DNA of 43,450 nucleotides from Verrucomicrobiales bacterium (GCA_005805305.1 SYMW01000033.1:1-43450); one strand, 5' to 3'; counted from the first letter of the stretch, positions 23,120-32,631 are shown. Translations and numbers: made by a program. Notes: generated from the sequence alone by a model not told the origin.

Positions 23120-25357
23120 TCAGTACTTCGGTTTGATATCGACATCCCCACGATCCATGGCGCCTTTCCTTTTCTTGTCGCCATTCTTCTTGCTCACAGC
23201 GTCGTCCTCGTCCCGCTTGGAGTAGTAATCGTAGTAATAGCCGCTGTAGTAGTAGTAGTAGGAATCCTGAGAGATATTGATGTTGTTCAGGACCACTCCC
23301 AGCAATCGGCCCCCCACCTTCTCGACCATTTGCTTCGCGCGAATCGTCATCGCTTGGGGATACTTCCGATACTGCACCACAAGCAATGCCAGATCCACTT
23401 CGCTTGCCAAGATAGAAGCGTCGCTGACACCCATGATCGGCGGTGAATCAAAGAATACAAAATCGTAACGAGTCTTGGCTTCCTTGATGAATTCCTTCAT
23501 TCGAACCGAGTTCAAAATGCCCATAGAGCTGCTCGGCAGCTTTCCGCTGGGCAGGAAATCGAGGCCCTGCAACTGCGTGGTTTGAATCACCTGCTCGAGC
23601 GAATTCTGCCGAAGCAAATAATTCGTCAGACCCACAGAGTTGCTCACGTTGAGAATCTTATGCAGACTGGGACGGCGCAAATCGGAATCCACGATCAAGA
23701 CCCGATGCCCATTCTGGGCAAACACAATCGCCAGGTTGAAAATCGTCGTCGATTTGCCTTCCCCCGCCCCGCCGCTCACAACCGTCAGCGTGGTGAGAGA
23801 ATCGTCCTTCCGAGAGAAAATCGCATTTGTTCTCAGCACTCGATAGGCTTCGGCGTGCGGACTGTCAGGCCCCTCGAGCAGAAGTGAACCGACGTTCTGG
23901 GGAATGACCGCGAGAACAGGCGCCTGGACCGCCCTCTCAACGTCGTCAATGGTCTTGATGCTCGTGTCGAGATACTCGATGAAGAAAGCTAGACCCACTC
24001 CGAGAACGAGGCCTACTATCACTCCCAGCGCAATATTGAGCGCCACTTTGGGCCGCACCGGCTGGGACGTCACCTCGGCCGGATCGGTGATCTCAACGAT
24101 GGATTCCTTGGGGATATCCTTGTCGATGCTCTCCTGCAAAATGCGCAGCACCAGCGCGTCTCGCACGCGTTGAAGGCTTTCCAACTCTCTCTTGATCTGA
24201 AAATATTTCCGATACTTGCTGCCGGCGCTGATTTCAAGCTCCTTGGCGGAAGTCACCTTGTTGGCCATGTTTTTCCAAGTGGCCTCCGAGGCCTTGGTCC
24301 TCGAACTCAATCCCGCGATCACGTCCTCAACGCGCATATCGATCTGCTTGTTGATCTCCTCCAAAATTCCTTTGGCTTTCAGGATGGTGGGGTGCTGATC
24401 ACCCAAATCCGGGAGCAATCCAACCATCTGGACTTCGGCTTCCAACTTTTTCTCGAACAGCACCGCCAGTTGGGTGTCATTGTAAGCCACGGCGATCGCC
24501 GCCATCTGCTTCCTATCCCGCTTCGCAATCAGCTCCTCCAACAGGGTCTTGCTCGCGATGTAAGAGGCCTCCGCGGAATTCGCCTCCCCTTCCCATCTCG
24601 CGACGGTGGCTGGCTCCAAAGTGTAGGTTGCGGAACTGCCCTCAGCGACGGCATCGCTGATTTGTTTCTCTTCACGTTCCTGTTGCAGCGCGGCTTGAGC
24701 CTCTTTTACTTGTTTAGTTTGCTCGTCAAGACGTTTCCTAAGCGCCAGAATGCCGCGATCCGACATCTCCTTTCTGGTTCTCAGCCGGCTGTCACGGTAG
24801 ACGAGCGCTATGCGATTCGCTATGTCCGCTGCTAACTTGGGATCGTGGTTGAACACGCGAATCTCAATCAAACTAGTGTTCCGGGACTGCCTCACGTCGA
24901 TCAACTTCAACAAATATTGATACGAGTCGGCGGTCTTGAGCGGCTTGGAGAGCTCGAGATCTTTCGCGAAGCGCTCGTTTAGCTTCAAACTTTCCTCCTG
25001 ACCCATGCTCTCCCCGCCTGGAAGGGCCTCCTCGGGGGTAGGCCCCTCGATCACTTTATACAGCACGCTGCGCGACTGGATTCGCTCAAACTCCGTCTGA
25101 ATAAAATAAGGATCGTAGGCCGCCGCGGCTTGCGCACCTCCCAGCAGCGCGATATCGCTCGTGTCTTTCTCAACGGCGATCCTCACAGTGCTCGCGTACG
25201 ACGGCTTCAGCATCAACGTCACCGCGGTCGTGGTCATAACCACGAGGAGAAACACCGTTAAAATGACCGCCTTGCGAATCCTGATAATCCGCCAGTAGTC
25301 GAGAAAGTGAAGTTTCGATTCCGGTGCGCTGTTAGAAGGCGGTTTCGCGGCTTCCAT
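23120..25357 (-). CDS. Wzc-like polysaccharide co-polymerase / tyrosine autokinase
   Basis: A 745-residue inner-membrane protein. The Wzz-type N-terminus has a first membrane helix (about 30-50), then a long periplasmic coiled-coil region, and a second helix near 440-460 (ALGVIVGLVLGVGLAFFIEY). The cytoplasmic BY-kinase domain has Walker A SGGAGEGKSTT (about 528-538), Walker A' VLIVDSDLRRP, and Walker B FVFFDSPP (about 633-640). A tail of ten tyrosines within 15 residues (about 699-713) is the expected autophosphorylation cluster. It should control chain length and export of a surface polysaccharide together with the Wza-like protein. The ATG at 25357 is chosen; the frame runs upstream through a terminator-like hairpin. 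Confidence 0.93.
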   Translation of the reverse strand: MEAAKPPSNSAPESKLHFLDYWRIIRIRKAVILTVFLLVVMTTTAVTLMLKPSYASTVRIAVEKDTSDIALLGGAQAAAAYDPYFIQTEFERIQSRSVLYKVIEGPTPEEALPGGESMGQEESLKLNERFAKDLELSKPLKTADSYQYLLKLIDVRQSRNTSLIEIRVFNHDPKLAADIANRIALVYRDSRLRTRKEMSDRGILALRKRLDEQTKQVKEAQAALQQEREEKQISDAVAEGSSATYTLEPATVARWEGEANSAEASYIASKTLLEELIAKRDRKQMAAIAVAYNDTQLAVLFEKKLEAEVQMVGLLPDLGDQHPTILKAKGILEEINKQIDMRVEDVIAGLSSRTKASEATWKNMANKVTSAKELEISAGSKYRKYFQIKRELESLQRVRDALVLRILQESIDKDIPKESIVEITDPAEVTSQPVRPKVALNIALGVIVGLVLGVGLAFFIEYLDTSIKTIDDVERAVQAPVLAVIPQNVGSLLLEGPDSPHAEAYRVLRTNAIFSRKDDSLTTLTVVSGGAGEGKSTTIFNLAIVFAQNGHRVLIVDSDLRRPSLHKILNVSNSVGLTNYLLRQNSLEQVIQTTQLQGLDFLPSGKLPSSSMGILNSVRMKEFIKEAKTRYDFVFFDSPPIMGVSDASILASEVDLALLVVQYRKYPQAMTIRAKQMVEKVGGRLLGVVLNNINISQDSYYYYYSGYYYDYYSKRDEDDAVSKKNGDKKRKGAMDRGDVDIKPKY

Positions 25358-25362
25358 AAAAG

Positions 25363-25400
25363 AGAAAAAAGGGAGGCCGGGCCCAGTCACCCAGCCTCCC
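25363..25400 (-). terminator. Rho-independent terminator or attenuator between barrel and autokinase genes
   Basis: On the minus strand GGGAGGC (25400-25394) and GCCTCCC (25377-25371) form a 7-bp GC stem with a 16-base GC-rich loop, followed by six T residues (25370-25365). It lies just after the outer-membrane barrel gene and only seven bases before the autokinase ATG, so read-through would be needed to express the downstream genes from the barrel promoter. Confidence 0.78.
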
Positions 25401-25424
25401 GTGATTATTTCAAAAAGTCACCAA

Positions 25425-26714
25425 TTAGAACGTCGCTTTCAACCCTGCGAAAACGCGGTTTCTGGAGAATGAGCGGCCCGTTAGATCAGAATCTAGGCGA
25501 TCAAAACTATAACCCACATCGGTGGATAGAAATTGGTTGATTTGGTAGCGTAGAGTCATGCCCACGAGGAACAAAGCATCGGCCCTGCCGTCAACGCCGG
25601 GACCGCCGCCGTTGAATGTGGAGTTTTGGTACTGCCCCAGCAGCGTCCCCGTGATCTTGGCAGTAATCTTATGATTCAACGTCCCGTAAACCGTAGTGCT
25701 TTCCTGGTTCAATGTCGGATCCACGCTGCCAAGCCCCAGGAACACCAATCCCACGTCCGTTTGATTCAACGCGTGGCGAACACCCAACTGCACATAGCTC
25801 CCCGCCGTGTAGGTATAGCTCAAAGACGCATCCGCGTAGGGAAGCACGTTATCCTCCACGACAATGTTCGGATATGAGGTCACTTGAGCGCCAACTCTCA
25901 ACGAGCCGTTCAGTTGCTGATTGAAAAAGTGATCAACACCCGCGTAAGTGTAGTGCGAGCGGCTGTCGCGAATGTCCGACTTGAGCCCAGGCACCAACGC
26001 ATCGTCGCTGGTGTAGTTGACCACCCCGTATTGATAGCCCACAAGCGTGATCGTAGAAGGCGCCACTTGCCATCGGAAATTGGCCAGCAGCATATGCTCC
26101 ATTCGATCCAGCAAGGAGGATCGACTCCCCGATCCCATCGGATTATTCACTGGATCTGCAATGTCGTCCGCGTCCTGCTCATAATCCCAAATTGAATTGG
26201 CGTAGCTGACCACGGTGCTGAACTCATCGCTCAATTCCGTGGTGAGCGCCGCGGTGGCTGTATTGCGAATGTTATTTCCCTCGGAACGCAGCGGGAATGT
26301 GATGGGTCCCCGGTCTTCCAAAATCGCCGGTTCCTGGGCCGAGATAAAGGTCTCGCTCACATCCAATTTCACGCGCTGCGTGAAAGCATGGCTGAGGTTA
26401 AGCCGCGCTTGGTGGCTCTGATCCCATTCGCTGGAGTCCTCATAGAACTTGGCGCCATAGGTGTAGCTGAGACCAATGTAGGTTTGGTCCAATGGCAGGT
26501 TCAGACCAACGGAGGGCTCGATTTCCGTCCCCCAGGTCGACCGACTCAAAGCACTTGGAGAAGTTGTGTAGTTGTCATCATAGAACCCCCTCAATGAAGC
26601 CCCGACGCTCCACGACTTCGATGTTTCAATTGAAGTCAAGCCTGGCGCATGAGCGGCTTGGATGCCGGCTACCCCAAGTCCCAACAGGCTCGCGGAAGCG
26701 ATAATTTTTTTCAT
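25425..26714 (-). CDS. Outer-membrane beta-barrel protein of an exopolysaccharide locus
   Basis: A 429-residue secreted protein. It starts with a Sec signal (MKKIIASASLLGLGVAGIQA, cleavage near Ala-His-Ala) and then consists of alternating aromatic-rich strands (SVGASLRGFYDDNYT, YIGLSYTYGAKFYED and so on), ending in a C-terminal strand with terminal Phe (RVFAGLKATF), as expected for barrel insertion. Similar barrels (BBP2 type) are found beside Wza/Wzc genes and may form the outer-membrane part of polysaccharide export. It is preceded by a good sigma-70-type promoter and followed by a terminator hairpin. Confidence 0.85.
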   Translation of the reverse strand: MKKIIASASLLGLGVAGIQAAHAPGLTSIETSKSWSVGASLRGFYDDNYTTSPSALSRSTWGTEIEPSVGLNLPLDQTYIGLSYTYGAKFYEDSSEWDQSHQARLNLSHAFTQRVKLDVSETFISAQEPAILEDRGPITFPLRSEGNNIRNTATAALTTELSDEFSTVVSYANSIWDYEQDADDIADPVNNPMGSGSRSSLLDRMEHMLLANFRWQVAPSTITLVGYQYGVVNYTSDDALVPGLKSDIRDSRSHYTYAGVDHFFNQQLNGSLRVGAQVTSYPNIVVEDNVLPYADASLSYTYTAGSYVQLGVRHALNQTDVGLVFLGLGSVDPTLNQESTTVYGTLNHKITAKITGTLLGQYQNSTFNGGGPGVDGRADALFLVGMTLRYQINQFLSTDVGYSFDRLDSDLTGRSFSRNRVFAGLKATF

Positions 26715-26778
26715 AGCTTAATAATTCCTTCTAGAACAAGTGCCCGAAGACAGTAACGTTAGTCGAAAATTCTCGATC

Positions 26779-26807
26779 TTTGTAAGGGGAAGGTCTGATG
26801 ATGTCAA
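26779..26807 (-). promoter_or_regulatory. Sigma-70-type promoter of the outer-membrane barrel gene
   Basis: On the minus strand TTGACA (26807-26802) is followed by 17 bases and TACAAA (26784-26779), six of six and four of six to consensus with ideal spacing. It lies about 65 bases before the ATG at 26714. This splits the barrel gene from the GT39-like gene, giving it its own transcription start. Confidence 0.65.
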
Positions 26808-26909
26808 TTAGAAATCTCCTCGATGCCAATGGTCGAAAACCGCGATAGGAAAATTCCCCAGCAGCACATCGAACCAGTTTGTTGTCAACTACTTTTGGAT
26901 GTCGTGGAT

Positions 26910-28679
26910 TCATCGAGTGGAACGTGTAGACCAACGGTTTCGATCCGTCAAAAAGATTTGCCCGGATTCCTGAAAATCGCGCCTCCCATGCTTCAGCGGG
27001 AAGCCCGTGGGAAGATTGGTTCTAAGGACCGCATCCATGGCAAAACGCTGCCATGCAAAGTCAGCTCCCAAAAGCACCTCGGAACTTAGTTTGGTATCCG
27101 TGGTTACCTGGGTCAGATAGAGGCTTTTCACAGGTTTGGTCAGATCATTGATCGTGTAAAAATCCGGGACCACCGTCAACGTGGTCCACACGCAAGGCCT
27201 CCTGCCGTACCAGGCGATGGCCCAAGGAACGTCGCTCATCATAAGGTCGTCCTCAGCCATCCAACTCGAGGCTTGCTGGATCACTGGCGGATGATAAGGA
27301 GGATACGCCACGGGATAGATGCGGGGCGGAAGCAAAGTCAACAGCAGGGGCAGAGAGGAAACGAGGATCAACCCTCCTGTCACCAGATGACGCGCCTCCG
27401 GATACGGGAGCCGGATCTGCTCGAGCAGCGTTTCATACATGGCCACGCCAAAAATCGCCACCAAGGGGAACATCAACACAAGCAGATTGTCCCCGTTCAC
27501 AATCGGCGATTCATCAGTCAAATGGGTCCGAAGCAGCGCCTGGGAAATAAACAAAACCGCCAAACAACCAATGCTGAACCATCTCAAACGCACTAAAGCC
27601 ACCCCTTGGAACGGAATGAGCATTCCCACGAGAAAAAAAGCCGAAATCCAGTTCTGACCCAAACGCGGCAGATCATTCTGGATGAGTTCCGAGGCGTTGA
27701 GCAGGAATTTCTTCAGCACTTGCTCGGGGCCGAATTGGCTGAAATCAGGATTCAAAGAACGCTGCAATCGGGTGTCTGGAAAGCGCTGGGTCTCCTCGAA
27801 AATGGCGTAGCCCGCGGTGCCAAAGAGATTGCCGCTCAGGTTGAAATTGCGAACCAGCCAAGGCGTCACAACGATCACAAAGACCAAACTCGCCAATGCT
27901 GACATCATCAGTCGCCGTTTCGGAAAAGCCAAGGCGAGGTAGGCAACGGACGGGACGGCCAGCACTCCAAACGAGTAGCGAGTGAGCATTCCAATCCCCA
28001 AGATCAATCCAATGCCCAGGGCCGCCGCTGCGAATGGAACCGACCGAGTCTCCTCATTCTCAGCCAGTTTTTCGGCCGCCACGAAACAGCTCACAAGCCC
28101 CAGGAAAAGCAGCAGCAATAGCATCGTGCTAAGCCCTGAAACACTAAACCGCCACATCACTTCGGTGAATGCCACGAGGATGCAGGAGATCAGCCCCACC
28201 ATGGGGTCGAATAAAGAACGCCCAATGAGAAATGTCAGCAGCAGCACGCCGAAAAAGAGTGTTTGATTCAGAAACGCAATGATCATTTCTGGTTGATAAA
28301 CGCGAAACGAGTTCCCCCGGTGCAGGAAATAATCCATGGGCATTATTTTCATCCAACCAGCCAGAAGGAGGGGGTAAACCGGGGGATTCACAAGATCGGG
28401 ATGGGCGCTTCCCAATTTCATGTCCCGGTCGGCCCTCTCGCGCTGAACCAAAAACAGGCTGAGAGGACGGATGCACTCGGTCACGTAGCCTTTCCCTTCG
28501 GAAAGATTGCGCGCCAGTTGAGAAACATCCATCGCCTCGCTCGTGGAAAAATTCCTAAACTCGCGGATGTCATAGACCGCGAGCAAGAACAGAAGGGTCA
28601 GGAGTGTGCCAGCAAGCTTGACATACCGCCTCCCTTCGCCCACCTCCAAGGAATGAACCCATTCTTGGATCGGCATCAT
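26910..28679 (-). CDS. GT39-like polytopic membrane glycosyltransferase
   Basis: A 589-residue protein with about eleven hydrophobic segments, arranged like the ArnT/PMT glycosyltransferases that use polyprenyl-phosphate sugars. After the first helix comes a periplasmic loop with acidic residues (STSEAMDVSQLARNLSEGKG), the expected catalytic region, and HPDLVNPPVYPLLLAGW resembles the PPLYP-type second loop. The C-terminal ~130 residues are a soluble periplasmic domain. It could transfer sugars to lipid or protein in the exopolysaccharide module. The family is inferred from topology and loops, not from a diagnostic motif. Confidence 0.72.
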   Translation of the reverse strand: MMPIQEWVHSLEVGEGRRYVKLAGTLLTLLFLLAVYDIREFRNFSTSEAMDVSQLARNLSEGKGYVTECIRPLSLFLVQRERADRDMKLGSAHPDLVNPPVYPLLLAGWMKIMPMDYFLHRGNSFRVYQPEMIIAFLNQTLFFGVLLLTFLIGRSLFDPMVGLISCILVAFTEVMWRFSVSGLSTMLLLLLFLGLVSCFVAAEKLAENEETRSVPFAAAALGIGLILGIGMLTRYSFGVLAVPSVAYLALAFPKRRLMMSALASLVFVIVVTPWLVRNFNLSGNLFGTAGYAIFEETQRFPDTRLQRSLNPDFSQFGPEQVLKKFLLNASELIQNDLPRLGQNWISAFFLVGMLIPFQGVALVRLRWFSIGCLAVLFISQALLRTHLTDESPIVNGDNLLVLMFPLVAIFGVAMYETLLEQIRLPYPEARHLVTGGLILVSSLPLLLTLLPPRIYPVAYPPYHPPVIQQASSWMAEDDLMMSDVPWAIAWYGRRPCVWTTLTVVPDFYTINDLTKPVKSLYLTQVTTDTKLSSEVLLGADFAWQRFAMDAVLRTNLPTGFPLKHGRRDFQESGQIFLTDRNRWSTRSTR

Positions 28680-28709
28680 ATCGTTGCGCGACTGGTGCGG
28701 TTGAAACAG

Positions 28710-30101
28710 CTAGAGATCCCCAAGGCCATAAGTGTGAAGCTTTCGATGCAGAGTGCGGCGGCTCATGCCCAGTTTACGCGCGGAGGCTGAGCGGTTCCCC
28801 GCCGAGTCTTTCAAGGCCTGGACAATCATCTCCTTTTCCACCTCTCGCACAGTACCGGACCCCGAGGTCTCGCGCGGAGCGTTGGGGCCTGCCTCCGAGA
28901 GAGCCCCTCCCGGGAGGGCTTTCATGCCCTGCACAGCGGGAGGCAAGTCTCGCAGGGCGATGCGCCCGCCACGAGCCAGGACCACGGCGTGCTCAATGGC
29001 TGTTTTCAGTTCCCGGACATTTCCTGGCCAGGCGTATTCGGTCAGGGCTCGCATCACCTCAGGTTCGAAGGCACTGATGGTCTTGGAGTTCTCTTTCGCA
29101 AATTCGTTCAAAAAACTCACCGCCAGCATCGGAATATCTGAGGACCGCTCCCTCAACGGAGGCATCCAAATCTCCACAACGCGCAGCCGAAAGTACAAAT
29201 CTTCTCGAAAACGCCCTTCTTTCACCATCGCTTCCAGATTCTTGTTCGTGGCGGCGATCAGGCGGATGTCCGCGTTCAGCGTTTTGCCTGACCCCACCCT
29301 CTCGAAGGTTCGCTCGCTCAGAAATCGCAGCAGCTTCACTTGCGTCGACACATCAATCTCGCCGATTTCGTCCAGAAACAAACTTCCCCCTTGAGCCTGC
29401 TCGAAGCGGCCAATCCGGCGTTCGTGAGCGCCCGTGAATGCCCCGCGCTCGTGTCCAAACAACTCGCTTTCCAGGAGCGTGGGCGACAAAGCGGCACAGT
29501 GAACGGTGACGAGCGGATTCCGCGCCCGCGGACTGAGCTGGTGTATCGCGCGCGCGATCAATTCCTTGCCAGTCCCACTCTCCCCGAGAATCATGACCGT
29601 GGCCCGCGAAGGCGCCACCTGGCGTGCTCGATCCAGCACTTCCACCATCACGGCCGATTCGCCGATCACGTTCTTGAGCTGAAACTTGCGATCAAGATGC
29701 TCATGAAGCACACGGTTCTCCTGCTCCAAACTCTGCGCCCGCAAAGCCCGGGCGACTCGCATCTCGAGCTCGTCAATCTGCATCCGGCCCTTCGCGATGT
29801 AATCGTCCGCCCCCTGCTTCATCGCTTGCACGGCGATTTCCTCGGAACCGTAAGCCGTCATCAGGATGCACACAGGCGGCGAAGGAAGCGATTTGGCCCG
29901 GGCGATCAGCTTGAGGCCGTCTTCCTTGGGCAAACGAAAATCAGTGAGCAACACCGACACAGCCACCGACTCCATCAATTCCATGGCGCTGCCCGCGTCA
30001 TCGGCGACGTACACATCATAACGGTCCTCCAGCGCCGCCCGAAGCCCCTCGCGGGTCGGCTTTTCGTCATCGACAATCAATAATGCAGGTTTCTCCGCCA
30101 T
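28710..30101 (-). CDS. Sigma-54-dependent response regulator (NtrC family)
   Basis: A 463-residue protein in three parts. The receiver (about 1-120) has Asp11/Asp12, phospho-acceptor Asp54 (LLTDFRLP) and Lys104. The AAA+ domain has Walker A GESGTGKE (173-180), the sigma-54 contact loop GAFTGA (220-225) and Walker B GGSLFLDEIGEI. The C-terminal Fis-type helix-turn-helix (about 420-463) contains NRSASARKLGMSRRTLHRKL. It would activate sigma-54 promoters when phosphorylated. The kinase gene lies immediately upstream on the same strand. The ATG at 30101 is chosen as the start of the receiver; the frame is open to 30182. Confidence 0.94.
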   Translation of the reverse strand: MAEKPALLIVDDEKPTREGLRAALEDRYDVYVADDAGSAMELMESVAVSVLLTDFRLPKEDGLKLIARAKSLPSPPVCILMTAYGSEEIAVQAMKQGADDYIAKGRMQIDELEMRVARALRAQSLEQENRVLHEHLDRKFQLKNVIGESAVMVEVLDRARQVAPSRATVMILGESGTGKELIARAIHQLSPRARNPLVTVHCAALSPTLLESELFGHERGAFTGAHERRIGRFEQAQGGSLFLDEIGEIDVSTQVKLLRFLSERTFERVGSGKTLNADIRLIAATNKNLEAMVKEGRFREDLYFRLRVVEIWMPPLRERSSDIPMLAVSFLNEFAKENSKTISAFEPEVMRALTEYAWPGNVRELKTAIEHAVVLARGGRIALRDLPPAVQGMKALPGGALSEAGPNAPRETSGSGTVREVEKEMIVQALKDSAGNRSASARKLGMSRRTLHRKLHTYGLGDL

Positions 30102-30241
30102 CAATGCGCCAAGTATGGAGGGCTGGGCTCCCAAATGAAAAGGCCGAAAACGCGGCCCAGCGGCACAACCCGCTAAAAACACCCGGACACTCTTATCGAA
30201 GCGACGACAGGCAATCAGTCCGCCGAGGATCTGAAAGACCC

Positions 30242-31525
30242 CTATGGTTGGGCGGAGCCCGCCTCAATCAACCGCGTCAACTTGTCCCGCAATGGGAGCC
30301 AAACCCGAAACCGGGCGCCTTTTCCAGGATGGCTCTCCAGTTCGATCCGCCCGCCATGCTCCCTCACAATTCGTTGCACAATCATCAATCCCAGCCCCGT
30401 TCCCTTCTTTTTCGTGGTGTAAAAAGGCTCGAAAATGCGGTTGGACTGGTCTTGGGAAATTCCAGAACCCGTGTCTTGCACACTCATCCAAACCCCATCC
30501 ATGTGGCTCCCGGTCTCGATCGTCAAAAGGCCGCCCTTCGTCATCGCCTGCATCGCGTTCTTGATGAGATTGACAAGGGCTTGCTTGATTTGCACCGCGT
30601 CAAAATGGACTCTGGGAAGCTGCCTCGCGCACCGCAAATCCACCGCGAGGCCGCGGTTCGACAGCTCCGGGCGCAGCAGCTCGATGGTCTCGTTCACGAC
30701 CTCGTTGAGGGAACCCTCCATAAATTGGGGCGGCGAAGGCCGGATAGCCTGCAAAAACTGCGTCACGATGTAATCCAATCGCGTGATTTCTCCCTTGGCG
30801 ACGCCAAGGTACTTTTCCAATTTGTCGGCGCTTTCAACCACGGTTGGGTCGGGGGCTAGGACTCGTTCACCCTCCGATCCCCTCACGGCTCGCCGCGAGG
30901 GCGGGGTCTTGGCCTGGAATGCCGCCGCCACACGCAGTTTCTTCAACTCTCGTTCCATCAATTGAAGATGGATGTGGAGGGCGTTGAGCGGGTTTCCGAT
31001 CTCGTGGGCGACGCTCGCCGCGAGGAGCGTCAGGGCCTTGATGCGCTCGCTCTCAATCGCCTCGAATGTTTCCTGCCGAGCCAGCGTCGCGTCGTGGATC
31101 ACAAGCGCCAGACCGCCCCCCCCCGCGGCCTCGTCGCCGATGGGCGATGCATACAACCTTAGAAATCGCCTCTTCGGATAATGGACTTCAAATTCATGCC
31201 TCACGATCGGCTGCGCCCCGGATTTATCCAAGGCGGCTAATTGTTCCCAGTCGACCTCGGGCAAGATCCTGCTGATGGGCTCCCCTTCCACGTCCTGGGC
31301 CTGCCACCCGAAAAGCCTTCTGACAGCCTGGTTGAAATAGACCAACCGCCGCTGTTCATCGACAACCAGCACGCCATCCTCGATGGTGTTGAACAGGGTT
31401 TCCAAGAGGTTGCGTTCCCTGGCCAGTCGCTGCACCACGGTGCGCAACCCGTGAGTGTCCAGTCTGCCAAGACGGCCCAAGACCTTTTCAAGGAATCCAG
31501 ACTTCGATGTGCTGTGGCGGCTCAT
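30242..31525 (-). CDS. Soluble PAS-domain sensor histidine kinase (NtrB-like) with an insert in the dimerisation domain
   Basis: A 427-residue kinase without membrane helices. A PAS domain lies at about 36-150 (TIEDGVLVVDEQRRLVYFNQ). The HisKA domain has the H-box SVAHEIGNPLNAL with phospho-acceptor His174. The ATPase domain has the N-box NLIKNAMQAM, DTGSGIS and GTGLGLMIVQRIV. Between the two HisKA helices is an extra stretch of about 30 residues (roughly 198-230), in place of the usual short loop; part of it is encoded by a DNA hairpin. It is the likely partner of the downstream NtrC-type regulator. The stimulus must be cytoplasmic. Confidence 0.92.
   Translation of the reverse strand: MSRHSTSKSGFLEKVLGRLGRLDTHGLRTVVQRLARERNLLETLFNTIEDGVLVVDEQRRLVYFNQAVRRLFGWQAQDVEGEPISRILPEVDWEQLAALDKSGAQPIVRHEFEVHYPKRRFLRLYASPIGDEAAGGGGLALVIHDATLARQETFEAIESERIKALTLLAASVAHEIGNPLNALHIHLQLMERELKKLRVAAAFQAKTPPSRRAVRGSEGERVLAPDPTVVESADKLEKYLGVAKGEITRLDYIVTQFLQAIRPSPPQFMEGSLNEVVNETIELLRPELSNRGLAVDLRCARQLPRVHFDAVQIKQALVNLIKNAMQAMTKGGLLTIETGSHMDGVWMSVQDTGSGISQDQSNRIFEPFYTTKKKGTGLGLMIVQRIVREHGGRIELESHPGKGARFRVWLPLRDKLTRLIEAGSAQP
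30880..30901. repeat. Palindromic hairpin sequence inside the histidine kinase gene
   Basis: CCCTC-A-CGGC and GCCG-C-GAGGG flank a two-base loop, giving an 11-position stem with one mismatch, inside the kinase coding region at the extra loop of the HisKA domain. Its form resembles REP-type palindromes. Only this copy is seen in the window, so classification as a repeat is inference. Confidence 0.4.
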
Positions 31526-31567
31526 GGCGGATAATCGCAGATCCCGTGTGGGGCGCGGACAATGTCA

Positions 31568-32566
31568 TCACAGCCATTTGCGCCGCTTGAAATAAAGATA
31601 GGTGAGGAAAGTTGACAAGCAGGTCACTCCGAAAGCCACGGGATACCCATGCTCCCACTTTAACTCGGGCATGTCGCCAAAGTTCATCCCATACCATGTC
31701 CCGATCATCATCATCGGTGTCGTGATCAATGTCACCATGGTGAGAAACTTCACGACCTCGCCGGTTTGGTTCGAGGACATGTTGAGATAAACTTGCAAGA
31801 CGCCCGTCAACGAATCCATGTAGGTTTGGGTCAGGTCGGAGATGTGATTCAACCCGTCATAAACGTTCCGGTAGTACGGCACTAAATGTCCCCGGATGAG
31901 CTTGAATTCACCCCTCGCAAATCGCGCCAGCACTTCTCGCTGCGGCCCGATGATCTGCCTGAGATGCAACACCTCTTTCTTGATCCTGATGATCCGATTC
32001 AGGATGTGTTTGGAAGGCTTCTCCAAGACCTGCTGCTCCAGTTCGCCCAATTCACACGCCAGGTCTTCCAAGGCGGGCTTGTAGTTCTCCACAATCGAGT
32101 CCAGCAGTGTGTGGGCCACGCGATCGGGCGCGCGGGCGACATGAACGTTGCTCTTCAAACAGCGTTCCTCCGTCACCGACACGCTTCGCAGCGGCATCGC
32201 ATGACAGGTCACCAAGAAACTCTTTCCCAAAAAAAAATTCAGCTCGCTCGTGGCAAACACACCGTCCTTCCGGCTGTAGTCCACCGCGTGAATCACGATG
32301 AACAGGTACGGCGCAAACCGGTCCTCTTCCTTGGGCGTGTATTCCTCCACCTTGGGGGTCGAGTTCTGCGCAGCGCAATCCTCAACCGAGAGCGGATGAA
32401 AATGGAACACATCCTCCAGGATGGCCTTCGACTCCTGCGGCGTCGGATTCTCCAAATCCACCCAAAGAAAAAGGTTGGTGTCGGCAAGCAGCGTCGGCAT
32501 CAGGAACAATTCGATGTTCTTCGAATGAAGGCGGCCCTGCGTGGTGAATGCAAACGAACGAACCAT
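31568..32566 (-). CDS. corA: CorA-family magnesium/divalent cation channel
   Basis: A 332-residue CorA protein. A large N-terminal cytoplasmic domain (about 1-265) is followed by two membrane helices near the C-terminus. The first ends in the selectivity signature YGMN (GMN at 293-295), followed by FGDMPELKW, the periplasmic loop with the MPEL sequence typical of CorA, and the second helix then a basic end (YFKRRKWL). It would form a homopentameric channel for magnesium. The ATG at 32566 has a weak AGGA nine or so bases upstream. The neighbours give no functional link. Confidence 0.94.
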   Translation of the reverse strand: MVRSFAFTTQGRLHSKNIELFLMPTLLADTNLFLWVDLENPTPQESKAILEDVFHFHPLSVEDCAAQNSTPKVEEYTPKEEDRFAPYLFIVIHAVDYSRKDGVFATSELNFFLGKSFLVTCHAMPLRSVSVTEERCLKSNVHVARAPDRVAHTLLDSIVENYKPALEDLACELGELEQQVLEKPSKHILNRIIRIKKEVLHLRQIIGPQREVLARFARGEFKLIRGHLVPYYRNVYDGLNHISDLTQTYMDSLTGVLQVYLNMSSNQTGEVVKFLTMVTLITTPMMMIGTWYGMNFGDMPELKWEHGYPVAFGVTCLSTFLTYLYFKRRKWL

Positions 32567-32631
32567 GGCTCAATCCTATAGTGTCCCCCCGGGAAACAGA
32601 TAGTTTTTTGTTGCGCAAAGAGGCCGGACCG

